DNA from: CAG-791 sp963655255
GTDB taxonomy: Bacteria; Bacillota; Clostridia; Lachnospirales; Lachnospiraceae
NCBI GenBank assembly: GCA_963655255.1
Contig: CAVKEB010000005.1
Coordinates: 1 to 64,000, forward strand
Direction of reading: 5' to 3'
Length of the DNA: 64,000 bases
Under the pieces are notes generated by a model. The model did not search any database and was not told where the DNA came from. It saw nothing but the letters and a program-made list of their open reading frames with translations. The position numbers and the translations under genes are program-made. Numbering within the stretch: the stretch's first letter is position 1; every line of letters starts with the position of its first letter. This document shows, piece after piece, positions 50,418-58,420 of this stretch.

Positions 50418-52781
50418 TTAGTCCTTCTTTTTCTTCCCATGACCGGATCCGCGGTGTCTGCGCCTTCTGTTCTTCTCCTTCTTCGGCGCCGGGATCTCAC
50501 CTTTTGCCGTAAGCTTCTTCGGGCCGGAGGGTTTCTTTTTGCCGGAACCCTTCTGCTCTTTTCCGGCGCCGCCTTCCTGATACAGCTCAAAGTCAATCGT
50601 CCGGGCCGTCGTGTCCACGGAGGCGACACTCACGCGCACCGGCTGTCCGAGACTGTAAACCCTGCCGCTTCTCTCTCCGACAAGCCGTGCCGTCTTCTCG
50701 TCGTACTCGTAGTAATCATCGCGAAGAGACCGAACCGGCACAAGACCTTCAATCGTATTCGGGAGCTGCACATAGATGCCCCAGCCGGTCACGCCGCTGA
50801 CGGTTCCCTCGAAATCCTCTCCGAGGTGCCCCTTCATGTATTCGCACATCTTCTGCTTGTCCGTCTCGCGCTCGGCTTCGTCCGCGCGACGCTCCATATC
50901 CGAAGACTGCCTGCAGACCTCCGGAAGGATCGAATCATAGTGCGCCCGTCTCTTCTCATCCAGCTTCCCGTGCAGGTATTCCTTGATGATCCGGTGAATT
51001 TGCAGGTCCGGATAGCGTCGGATCGGCGACGTGAAGTGGCAGTAATACCGCAGGGCCAGACCGAAATGTCCCCCGCAGGTGGTCGTGTACATCGCGCGCT
51101 GCATGCTGCGGAGCGTCATCACGCTGATGGTCGCCTCCTCCGGCTTGCCCTTCAGTTCAGAGAGAAGCGCCTGCAGCTCCTTCGGATGCACATCCCCGTG
51201 ATCCCAGCGGAGCCGGTAGCCGTAGCAGCGCACGAATTCGCGCAGCTGCTCCATCTTCTCTTCCGTGGGAACGCCGTGCGTGCGGTACACGAACGGAATG
51301 CCGAGCCAGTAGAAGTGCTCCGCCACCGTTTCGTTGGCCGCTACCATGAAATTCTCAATCATCATGGTCGCAGCGTTTCTCTCATAGGGCTCAATCGCCT
51401 TCACGCGGCCCTGCTCGTCCAGAAGAATTTTGCACTCCGGGAATTCAAAGTCAATCGCTCCGTCCGCGTTCCGCTTCTTCGTCAAAATGCCGGAAAGGCG
51501 CAGGCCCCTCCGGAGCATTGCCGCAAGGGCGTGGGACTTTGTCTTTGCTCCCCGGCGGATTCCCTGAAGCTCCAGCTGGTGCAGGATTTCCGATTCGTCT
51601 TTTTCCTCAAAAAGCTTCATAACACCGGGGTAGGAAAGCTTTGCATCCGAACGGATGATGGTCTCCGCGATCCTCGCGTCCACTACGTTCCCCGCCTTGT
51701 CCATCTGCATGATGCAGCTCAGGGCAAAACGGTCCTCGCCCGGATTCAACGAACAGATGCCGTTCGAGAGCTCATGCGGCAGCATCGGAATCACGCGGTC
51801 CACCAGGTAATTCGATGTTGCGCGCTTTTCCGCCTCTTTGTCAAGAGCGGTATCTTCCCGCACATACTGCGCGACATCCGCGATATGGACTCCGAGCTCC
51901 CACACCGCGGGGCCGCCCTTCCGGTCATCTCTTCCGGCACTCTTCCCGGCTGTTCCCGCGGCCGTTTCCTGCGTGCCGCCGTCCTTGCGGGTCTCCTGTG
52001 CCTTTTCGCCTTCCGGCTCCTGACCGGCCGGTTTCAGTCTGCGGATGGAAATGGCATCGTCAATGTCCTTCGTATCCGGGCCGTCAATCGTGACGGTCGG
52101 CACATCCCGCCAGTCCTCCCGGAAATTCCGGATCTCATCCGTCAGAACGATTTCCTGCGGAATCTTCCGGACCTGGCTCATCGCTTCGTCCGGGAATTCC
52201 TGCGGAAGATTGTAGGCACGAATGATGGAGAGGATATCCACACCGGGATCGTCCATGTGTCCCAGGATCTCCGTGATCTCTCCCGTCAGAAGAACACTCC
52301 TCCCGCCGTGGCCGTGAGAGCCTGCGGACGAGCTCCTTCTTGCGGCGGCCTTTCCCTCTCCGTAGTCCGTGATGCGGACGACGACCTTGTGGCCGTTGAC
52401 CGCTCCTTTCGTGCAGCCGTCGGGAATCCGGACATCCGCCGGAATTTTCCGGTTGTCCGGAATCACGCTCCCGCTCCCGTTCTTCCCGTAAAAAGTTCCC
52501 ACCAGCGATGTCGTATTTCTCGTCACAACGCGGGTGACCTCCGCCTCCTGGCGTCTGCCGTCTTTTCCCTCCGGAATGCAGTTTCCGTCAAACGTCGGAA
52601 GAAGCCGCACCTCCACCAGATCGCCGTCCAGTGCCGTCCCGGTCATTCCTTCCGGCACGAACAGATCCTTCTCCAGCTCCTCCGCGGCGACAAAGCCGAA
52701 CCCCCTGGCATTGGCAAGGAAGGTTCCCTGCATCAATATTTCTTTCTTCTCTTTCTTCATAAATGAATTAATTTCTCCCAT
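50418..52781 (-). CDS. rnr: Ribonuclease R
   Basis: A processive 3'-5' exoribonuclease of 787 residues. Cold-shock OB domains (ANARGFGFVAAEELEKDLFV; TGEITEILGHMDDPGVDILS), the RNB catalytic domain with DGPDTKDIDDAIS (metal-binding Asp residues) and a C-terminal S1 domain with a basic tail are present. A 45-residue Glu/Gly/Lys-rich segment (248-292) interrupts RNB between DDAISIRRL and WELGVHIADVA. The start is uncertain: ATGs at 52781, 52760 and 52733 are all possible, none with an ideal ribosome-binding site. It follows secG and precedes smpB. Confidence 0.95.
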   Translation of the reverse strand: MGEINSFMKKEKKEILMQGTFLANARGFGFVAAEELEKDLFVPEGMTGTALDGDLVEVRLLPTFDGNCIPEGKDGRRQEAEVTRVVTRNTTSLVGTFYGKNGSGSVIPDNRKIPADVRIPDGCTKGAVNGHKVVVRITDYGEGKAAARRSSSAGSHGHGGRSVLLTGEITEILGHMDDPGVDILSIIRAYNLPQEFPDEAMSQVRKIPQEIVLTDEIRNFREDWRDVPTVTIDGPDTKDIDDAISIRRLKPAGQEPEGEKAQETRKDGGTQETAAGTAGKSAGRDDRKGGPAVWELGVHIADVAQYVREDTALDKEAEKRATSNYLVDRVIPMLPHELSNGICSLNPGEDRFALSCIMQMDKAGNVVDARIAETIIRSDAKLSYPGVMKLFEEKDESEILHQLELQGIRRGAKTKSHALAAMLRRGLRLSGILTKKRNADGAIDFEFPECKILLDEQGRVKAIEPYERNAATMMIENFMVAANETVAEHFYWLGIPFVYRTHGVPTEEKMEQLREFVRCYGYRLRWDHGDVHPKELQALLSELKGKPEEATISVMTLRSMQRAMYTTTCGGHFGLALRYYCHFTSPIRRYPDLQIHRIIKEYLHGKLDEKRRAHYDSILPEVCRQSSDMERRADEAERETDKQKMCEYMKGHLGEDFEGTVSGVTGWGIYVQLPNTIEGLVPVRSLRDDYYEYDEKTARLVGERSGRVYSLGQPVRVSVASVDTTARTIDFELYQEGGAGKEQKGSGKKKPSGPKKLTAKGEIPAPKKEKNRRRRHRGSGHGKKKKD

Positions 52782-52906
52782 TCAAAAATACAGGAACGTC
52801 CCGGATCGCATCCTGCCCTGCATGTACCGGATTCTCCATCCGTTTTTCCTCTTCCTGCACCGGAATACAGCCTTCCCGGCAGGAACCAGATTGTCAAAAC
52901 CTGAAC

Positions 52907-52938
52907 ACAAAAAAGTGCCCCTGAGCAATCAGGAGCAC
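52907..52938 (-). terminator. Terminator of secG
   Basis: Minus strand GTGCTCCTGA and TCAGGGGCAC pair around TTGC and are followed by TTTTTTGTG, about 30 bases beyond the secG stop. Confidence 0.88.
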
Positions 52939-52970
52939 CACACTTTCCACCGTCTTTCGGACATGTTCAA

Positions 52971-53210
52971 TCAGAACAGATTCATGTTCAGAAGAACTGC
53001 CAGCACAAAGAAAATCACGCAGAGAGCAACCGTCGCCTTGACGAGATGCCCTTCCACTGAACGGCCCTTGTTCTTCCCCCAGTAGGTATCGGCAGCACCG
53101 GCAATGGTGCCAAGGCCCTGTGTCTTGCCTTCCTGCATCAGAACAATCACCGTCAGAACGATACTGACAATAATAAGAACAATGGTTAAAATCCAGCGAA
53201 CAATACTCAT
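52971..53210 (-). CDS. secG: Protein translocase subunit SecG
   Basis: SecG, 79 residues, the small accessory subunit of the SecYEG channel. It has two membrane helices (about 4-25 and 58-77) joined by a conserved loop with LMQEGKTQGLGTIAGAADTY. It carries its own promoter and terminator, so readthrough to rnr would be partial. The secG-rnr-smpB-ssrA order is standard in Firmicutes. Confidence 0.95.
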   Translation of the reverse strand: MSIVRWILTIVLIIVSIVLTVIVLMQEGKTQGLGTIAGAADTYWGKNKGRSVEGHLVKATVALCVIFFVLAVLLNMNLF

Positions 53211-53292
53211 CTTGACTTCCTGACCTTAATTCTATACTTTTAATTCATGAACACAACGGCATAAACAATGCCTGCATTCACATACAAGGCAG

Positions 53293-53321
53293 ATTATAAC
53301 AAAGGACGCAAATCGTGGCAA
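53293..53321 (-). promoter_or_regulatory. Promoter of secG
   Basis: Minus-strand TTGCCA (53316-53321) and TATAAT (53293-53298) with 17-base spacing. The -35 overlaps the GTG start region of the divergent glycosyltransferase gene. Confidence 0.8.
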
Positions 53322-55081
53322 GCAAAATATCAGAAACCGTTTCATGCAATCCGTCATCCCAGGGCCCGTCAGGCTCTCTTTCTTCCGGGAAGGCTGCTCC
53401 GGGCAGAAAAAAAACTCTTTTTTATACCTCGCTGAGGCAAAATCCGCGAAGGCGGTTTTGCCGAATGTGGCAGCCGGTGCGTCAGCACCGATGCTGCGGT
53501 TTGAAAGTGACATATCGATGTCACTTTCAAGCCTCTTTCCTCCTCGCCTGCGGCATCTCCTTTTTCCTGATGCTGTTCCTGACCCGCTCTTCTTTTTTAT
53601 ATCCTTACAACAACTGGGATGACTCCAACAGCTATTTTACCATGGGCAAATCCATGTTCCACGGCATCCTCATCTACCGGGACATTTTCGACCAGAAGGG
53701 TCCGTACCTGTATTTCCTGTACGGTCTGTGCTCTCTGATCTCCCCGACGACCTTCCGCGGGGTCTTTCTCATGGAGGTTCTCTTCGGGGCAGCCGATCTT
53801 CTTCTCATTAGGAAAATTCTGGAGCTCTGGTGCAGCCCGGGGAGCGCCCGTTTTCTGTCTCCGATCCTCTTCGCCTGCATGTGTGCCTCCAAGAGCTTCT
53901 ACTGGGGCGGCTGTGCGGAGGAGCTGTGCCTTCCGTTCCTTCTATTCCCTCTGTACCTGCTCTTCCGAACGCTCCGCAGGGGCCGCGGTGCATCCTTTTC
54001 CCCGCGCGATGTTTTTCTCGCCGGTCTCTGCTGCGGCTTTGTCTTCTGCGTCAAATTCACGCTGATGGGCTTTTTCCTCGGCTTTGCCCTCTGCGTCATT
54101 CTGACCTGCAGGAGCTTCCGCGAGTTTTTGCGGCTCGCCGGCTGGTTTCTCCTCGGAACGCTTCTTCCTTTCGTTCCCTGGGTGCTGTACTTTGCCGTGA
54201 CCGGCGGTCTTGAGGACTGGTACCGCGTGTACATCTACACCAACGTTTTCCTGTACTCGGATTTCGGGGCCAATTCCCACGGCGCCACTGCGGGGCAGAA
54301 AATTCATGATCTCGCCAAAATTCTGTACTGGCTCATCCGGGACAACTTCCAGTACTTCGTTTTCCTTCTGGTGGGACTTGTCTGGATGCTGCTCCGCCGC
54401 GGCGCATCCTTTGCAGAGCGCATCGCTCCCGTCATGATGTTCGGCCTCACGTTCCTCTTCATCTACATCGGAGGGGCCCATCTTCCGTACTACGCGTTCC
54501 CGCTCACCGCATTCGCCGTGATCGGAATGGCGGGAGCCGGCATTCTCCTTGACAGGATCTACGTGCGCTTCCCCCGGCCTTCCCGGGCAGGGAACAACGA
54601 TTCCGCAGGAGGCGTCCTGCACCCCGCGGACGCGGCGGCCCTTCTGGTCTCTCTCGGCATCAGCTGCGCCGTCATTTTCCGCTGCAGCTGGAACATGGAC
54701 TATCTCGGAACGCCGAAGGACGATATTTTCCTGACCCGGTTTACAGAGGACATCAATCAGGACCGCGCCGCAGGCATTGCAGATCCGGATCACACGACGC
54801 TTCTCAACATTGGCTGCCTCGACAGCGGCCTTTATACCACGACCGGGATCTATCCCTCCTGCTACTGGTTCCAGACGCAGACCCTCCCCGGCGGCCAGGT
54901 GGACCGCGAGCAGCTCTCCTACATTCAGGAAGCCCGGACGGACTACATCGTTGCCCGTGACTCCTACCCGGAAGCGATTTTCGAGCACTACGATCTCATT
55001 GATCAGTTCCACCAGGATCTCCAGCCGCAGCCGTTTGATTACTACCTGTTCCGGAGAAAGGCCGTCAGTGGAAAAGAGTAG
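53315..55081 (+). CDS. GT-C/GT39-type membrane glycosyltransferase with embedded hairpin repeat
   Basis: A multi-pass membrane protein of 588 residues with a GT-C, dolichyl-phosphate-mannosyltransferase-like layout: the first outer loop has NNWDDSNSYFTMGKSM and YRDIFDQKGPYLYFLYGL, with the acidic residue and DQKGP motif typical of the family. About ten membrane helices follow and a C-terminal outer domain starts near residue 465. It likely transfers a sugar from a lipid carrier to an envelope polymer. The GTG start at 53315 has AAAGGA eight bases upstream. Residues about 38-72 are encoded by hairpin array copy 12, in frame and stop-free, just before the first membrane helix. If translation starts after the repeat instead, the N-terminus is lost. 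Confidence 0.82.
   Translation: MASKISETVSCNPSSQGPSGSLSSGKAAPGRKKTLFYTSLRQNPRRRFCRMWQPVRQHRCCGLKVTYRCHFQASFLLACGISFFLMLFLTRSSFLYPYNNWDDSNSYFTMGKSMFHGILIYRDIFDQKGPYLYFLYGLCSLISPTTFRGVFLMEVLFGAADLLLIRKILELWCSPGSARFLSPILFACMCASKSFYWGGCAEELCLPFLLFPLYLLFRTLRRGRGASFSPRDVFLAGLCCGFVFCVKFTLMGFFLGFALCVILTCRSFREFLRLAGWFLLGTLLPFVPWVLYFAVTGGLEDWYRVYIYTNVFLYSDFGANSHGATAGQKIHDLAKILYWLIRDNFQYFVFLLVGLVWMLLRRGASFAERIAPVMMFGLTFLFIYIGGAHLPYYAFPLTAFAVIGMAGAGILLDRIYVRFPRPSRAGNNDSAGGVLHPADAAALLVSLGISCAVIFRCSWNMDYLGTPKDDIFLTRFTEDINQDRAAGIADPDHTTLLNIGCLDSGLYTTTGIYPSCYWFQTQTLPGGQVDREQLSYIQEARTDYIVARDSYPEAIFEHYDLIDQFHQDLQPQPFDYYLFRRKAVSGKE
53424..53533 (+). repeat. Modular hairpin array, copy 12 (inside a coding region)
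   Basis: A complete four-module unit, CCTCGCTGAGG at 53427-53437 through the long hairpin ending 53533. The long stem is extended by GG/CC and includes a G-T pair. It reads through in frame with the glycosyltransferase gene. Confidence 0.9.
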
Positions 55082-55164
55082 TTTCCATTTCGCCCCCCAT
55101 GGAGTGGAAGTTACTTTTTCACTTCAGGGTTTTCACTTTAAGCGGCAGTGGAAAGAACTTTTCA

Positions 55165-55193
55165 TTGACACCCGGCAGGCGGACCGCTATTAT
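55165..55193 (+). promoter_or_regulatory. Promoter of rpsT
   Basis: Perfect TTGACA (55165-55170) and TATTAT (55188-55193) with 17-base spacing, about 90 bases before the rpsT start. The leader has no strong structure I can see. Confidence 0.88.
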
Positions 55194-55291
55194 ATCAACT
55201 GTATGTGCGCGGAACTGTCCGTGTCCGGATTCCTGCGCATGTCACGACCCAAATTACAACACGTGTTTCGTTATATGGAGGTAATGTACAA

Positions 55292-55555
55292 ATGGCAAAC
55301 ATCAAATCTGCCAAGAAGAGAATTCTCACCAGCGCCAAGAAGGCTGAGGCCAACAAGGCTGTCAAGACCGGCGTGAAGACCGCTGTCAAAAAGGTTCGCA
55401 CCGCTGTAGAGGCCGGCGACAAGGCTGCAGCAGCAGAGGCACTGACCGCTGCAACTTCTGCCATCGACAAGGCTGAGCACAAGGGTGTATTCCACAAGAA
55501 CACCGCTTCCCGCAAGGTTTCCCGTCTGGCAAGCGCTGTCAACAAGATGGACTAA
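55292..55555 (+). CDS. rpsT: 30S ribosomal protein S20
   Basis: S20, 87 residues, a helical primary 16S rRNA-binding protein. It opens MANIKSAKKRILTSAKKAEA and contains the usual Lys/Ala-rich three-helix sequence ending VSRLASAVNKMD. GGAGG precedes the ATG at 55292. It is monocistronic, with a consensus promoter and a terminator at 55630-55675. Confidence 0.97.
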   Translation: MANIKSAKKRILTSAKKAEANKAVKTGVKTAVKKVRTAVEAGDKAAAAEALTAATSAIDKAEHKGVFHKNTASRKVSRLASAVNKMD

Positions 55556-55629
55556 TCTTCCATCCTGATGTCCTGTTTCCACATTTGCACCGCGGCTGGT
55601 GTGAGGGACAGAACGGACTAAGTTAAGAC

Positions 55630-55675
55630 AAAAAGAACCGCTTCGTTTGATCAGCGAAGCGGTTCTTTTTCTTTC
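55630..55675 (+). terminator. Terminator of rpsT
   Basis: AAAAAGAACCGCTTCG pairs perfectly with CGAAGCGGTTCTTTTT around a 9-base loop, with further T-rich sequence. The A-run on the other side means it could also work for the convergent minus-strand GTPase gene. Confidence 0.92.
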
Positions 55676-55689
55676 TTCGAGTGGCACTA

Positions 55690-55782
55690 GGAGAAATCTG
55701 CGCAGGTGGTTTCTCCGATGCAGGAGCGAACGCACGCCTGTGCGTTCGCTCCAAACAGAAGAAGCTGGCATCCGCCAGCTTC
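55690..55782. repeat. Modular hairpin array, copy 15
   Basis: GGAGAAATC with an imperfect inner stem and GGTTTCTCC (55690-55716), then a perfect 13-bp GGAGCGAACGCAC hairpin with loop GCCT (55723-55752) and a perfect GAAGCTGGC hairpin with loop ATCC (55761-55782). It ends a few bases before the stop of the minus-strand GTPase gene. Confidence 0.75.
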
Positions 55783-55789
55783 GAGTGTC

Positions 55790-56740
55790 TTATCCTGCGA
55801 AATTGATCACCGGATCCTTCGGTTCCGCGCACGGCTCGACTTTGACGGCCTCCAGCACAATTCCTTCTCCTTCATACTGCTCGAAATTCTCACGGCAGAC
55901 CTTCGCCGTGATCTCGACCCAGGATTTCTCCTTCAGCTCATCCGTCTTCGCATAGCGGCAGGCATAGCCGAGGAACTGCATATCCTGTGCGCAGCAGGTC
56001 ATTGCCATGCGTCCCGGAACAAAATATCCCTTCGGAAAATCATCCGGCTTTGCAACCATCGCCTGAAAACGGATGGTCTTACCTTCATAGCGGTCCATGT
56101 GCTCCATAGCATCCAGGTACCAGATGCCGTAGTTCAGGCCTTCCAGCTCAATGACATCCTGATTGATGTCAAACGGAAGATCCTCCTCCGTCGTCAGATC
56201 AATTTCGCCTTCCTTGTCCTCGAAGATCAGATCAGCCTCCGTGCAGACCGCCTTGACGTTTCTCTTGTACTTGATCAGCGTCTCCTCGTCAATGCCGTCG
56301 CACCGGTTGAACATGATCAGTTCGGAGTTCCGGAGCTCCTCGAACAGGAGGGAGCGCATCGCAAGATTCGAGAAATACATGCCGAAGGTAGAAGCATCAA
56401 TGCAGGAAATCTGCTGCTCCAGCATCCACGCATGCGGAAGCCGGAATTTGCGGAAATCCCACATCCCGTTCCACTCGATGAGAACACGTCCCGGCTGATA
56501 TTTGGCGTTCAGCGCCATCAGATTCGCCGGTGTGAACTCCTCTTCGCTTTCAATCCGCGCCACATCGGTTCTTGTCTGCCGGAGCAGTTTTTCCCCGAAT
56601 TCGACCTCTCCCTCCTCACACAGGATCAGAAGGGTCCGGTCCTTGGACTGGAAATAGGGCTGCCCGATGGTGTAGCTGAAAAATGATGATTTTCCGGAAT
56701 CCAGAAAACCGTTGATCACATATACCGGAATTTTTTCCAT
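55790..56740 (-). CDS. COG0523/CobW-like GTPase with TIGR03943-type domain
   Basis: A 316-residue P-loop GTPase from the ATG at 56740. Walker A is GFLDSGKSS (about 9-17). The canonical CxCC metal motif of CobW proteins is not visible. The C-terminal 110 residues (EGKTIRFQAMVAKPDDFPKG, AQDMQFLGYACRYAKTD) resemble the TIGR03943/YcgQ domain seen in zinc-related operons. It lies 153 bases downstream of a second CobW-like GTPase and is probably co-expressed with it. Likely role: insertion or trafficking of a metal, perhaps zinc. That is inference. Confidence 0.78.
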   Translation of the reverse strand: MEKIPVYVINGFLDSGKSSFFSYTIGQPYFQSKDRTLLILCEEGEVEFGEKLLRQTRTDVARIESEEEFTPANLMALNAKYQPGRVLIEWNGMWDFRKFRLPHAWMLEQQISCIDASTFGMYFSNLAMRSLLFEELRNSELIMFNRCDGIDEETLIKYKRNVKAVCTEADLIFEDKEGEIDLTTEEDLPFDINQDVIELEGLNYGIWYLDAMEHMDRYEGKTIRFQAMVAKPDDFPKGYFVPGRMAMTCCAQDMQFLGYACRYAKTDELKEKSWVEITAKVCRENFEQYEGEGIVLEAVKVEPCAEPKDPVINFAG

Positions 56741-56893
56741 TTCATCCCTCTTCACACGCCTTGCGTGTTCTGAAAAACAGAGGCTGCAGTCTGCAAAAGA
56801 TACAGACACAGCCTCACAACACTCTGTACTTTTTCGCTTTTCGGATTTCGTACCGAAAAACCGGAAAAATCACACTCTCAATTCATAGATCCG

Positions 56894-58204
56894 TCAGGCC
56901 TTGCGCTTGAACAGCTTCTCCAGGTTGTCCTGATTCAGTCCCGATCCGATGACGCAGATCTTGCCGGTCACGTCTGCGGCACCGGTGCGGACCTGCGGTT
57001 CTCCCGGAACATAATCAAAGTGAACCCAGGTTCCATCCGGAGAGGGAAGCATCCCCTTGGAACGAAGAACAAAGCCGTAGGTGTCTTCGTCTTCCAGCGC
57101 CTTCAGGAGCTTCTCCACTTCCTCCGCGGAGTACTTCTGAGATGTTTCCATGCCCCAGCTCTCGAAGACTTCATCCGCATCATGATCGTGATGATGCTCA
57201 TGCTCTCCATCGTGCTCATGGCAGCAGTGATGCCCCTCTTCTTCGTGATCGTGGTGGCAGCAGTGGTGCTCATGCTCGTCGTCATGATCATGATGGCAGT
57301 GGTGCTCCCCCTCCTCGTGATCGTGGTGGCAGCAGTGATGCTCGTGCTCGTCCTCATGATTGCGGTGGCAGCAGTGATGCTCGTGCTCGTCCTCATCGTG
57401 GTCATGATCATGATGCTCATGTTCGTCCTCATCATCGTGATCATGTCCATCCTCGTCGTCATGATCATGGTGGTGATGATGAGCGCGGTAAACCGTATTG
57501 CCGTCCTCGTCGGTGTACTTCTCGGCATGCTCATCGTGGTGATGATGGTGATGATGTTCCTCTTCCTCCGCCATCACTTCCGCAAGGATCTCACTCTGCA
57601 GATCCTCGCCGCCCTCAATGGTCTCCAGAACCTTCCTGCCATCCAGCTCCGTCAGCGGAGTGGTGATGATGGTCGCCTTCTTGTTGTGCTCACGGATCAG
57701 GGCAACCGCCTCATCAATTTTCTCCTGAGACGCCTTGTCGGTTCTCGTCAGCAGAATGGTTCCCGCATTTTCAATCTGATTGATAAAGAATTCGCCGAAA
57801 TTCTTAAAGTAAACCTTTGCCTTGGCGGCATCCACGACCGTCACGGCGCTGCCGACCTTCATGTCCGGAATTTCCTGCGCCGTCTTCTCAATGGCGCGCA
57901 TGACATCGTCCAACTTGCCGACGCCCGAGGGCTCAATGAGAATCCGGTCCGGCTGATAGGTCTCCATGACCTGCTTCAGGGAGGCGTTGAAATCTCCCAC
58001 CAGAGAGCAGCAGATACAGCCGGAATTCATCTCACGGATCTGGATGCCCGCTTCCTTCAGAAATCCTCCGTCAATGCCGATCTCACCGAACTCATTCTCA
58101 ATCAGAACGACCTTCGTTCCCGCCAGTGCGTCCTTGATCAGTTTCTTAATCAATGTGGTCTTTCCGGCTCCAAGGAATCCGGAGACGATATCTACCTTTG
58201 TCAT
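56894..58204 (-). CDS. COG0523/CobW-family metallochaperone GTPase with His/Cys-rich insert
   Basis: A 436-residue G3E GTPase from the ATG at 58204. Walker A GFLGAGKTT (9-17), metal motif CICC (63-66) and the guanine-specificity region LLTRTDKAS (about 151-159) are intact; the CobW C-terminal domain covers about 345-436. Between them residues 217-342 form a large insert built almost only from His, Asp, Glu and Cys, with repeated HEHHCCH units (nine Cys). His-rich loops are common in zinc chaperones (ZNG1/YciC-like), but the CC pairs are unusual. Likely cytosolic zinc or nickel delivery. Confidence 0.9.
   Translation of the reverse strand: MTKVDIVSGFLGAGKTTLIKKLIKDALAGTKVVLIENEFGEIGIDGGFLKEAGIQIREMNSGCICCSLVGDFNASLKQVMETYQPDRILIEPSGVGKLDDVMRAIEKTAQEIPDMKVGSAVTVVDAAKAKVYFKNFGEFFINQIENAGTILLTRTDKASQEKIDEAVALIREHNKKATIITTPLTELDGRKVLETIEGGEDLQSEILAEVMAEEEEHHHHHHHDEHAEKYTDEDGNTVYRAHHHHHDHDDEDGHDHDDEDEHEHHDHDHDEDEHEHHCCHRNHEDEHEHHCCHHDHEEGEHHCHHDHDDEHEHHCCHHDHEEEGHHCCHEHDGEHEHHHDHDADEVFESWGMETSQKYSAEEVEKLLKALEDEDTYGFVLRSKGMLPSPDGTWVHFDYVPGEPQVRTGAADVTGKICVIGSGLNQDNLEKLFKRKA
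57179..57556 (-). repeat. Internal coding repeats for the His/Cys-rich insert
   Basis: Short imperfect direct repeats of CAT/CAC/GAT/GAC/GAG codons encode the insert of the CobW-like GTPase. Several roughly 30-45 bp units containing CACCACTGCTGCCA recur. It is likely prone to length change. Confidence 0.8.
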
Positions 58205-58221
58205 TGCTTTTTTTCCTTTCC

Positions 58222-58410
58222 TGCCGCAGCTTGTCTGCGGCACGCGAGGAGAAACTGCGCAGGCAGTTTCTCCGATGTGATCTTTGAGTGAATGCCGCAT
58301 CGGCATTCACTCAGGCATGACGCAAATGCCATCGGGCATTCGGGTCATGCGGCTTTCCTGCCGCGGCTTGTCTGCGGCATACAAGGAGAAACCGCGCAGG
58401 CGGTTTCTCC
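58222..58410. repeat. Modular hairpin array, copy 16 (68-bp unit duplicated)
   Basis: Modules: TGCCGCA/TGCGGCA (58222-58242), perfect GGAGAAACTGC with loop GCAG (58248-58273), perfect GAGTGAATGCCG with loop CAT (58286-58312), CATGACGC... with loop ATCG (58316-58349), then a second copy of the first two modules (58359-58379 and 58385-58410). In the duplicate the inner stem is ACCGC/GCGGT instead of ACTGC/GCAGT, a paired change. It fills the gap between the CobW-like gene and the protease gene. Confidence 0.85.
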
Positions 58411-58420
58411 GATGTAATCT

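Noticed and set aside
57020..58291. Plus-strand frame with very hydrophobic Val/Met/Leu repeats resembling a membrane protein
   Set aside because: It is the antisense reading of the His/Asp/Glu-codon repeats of the CobW-like GTPase.
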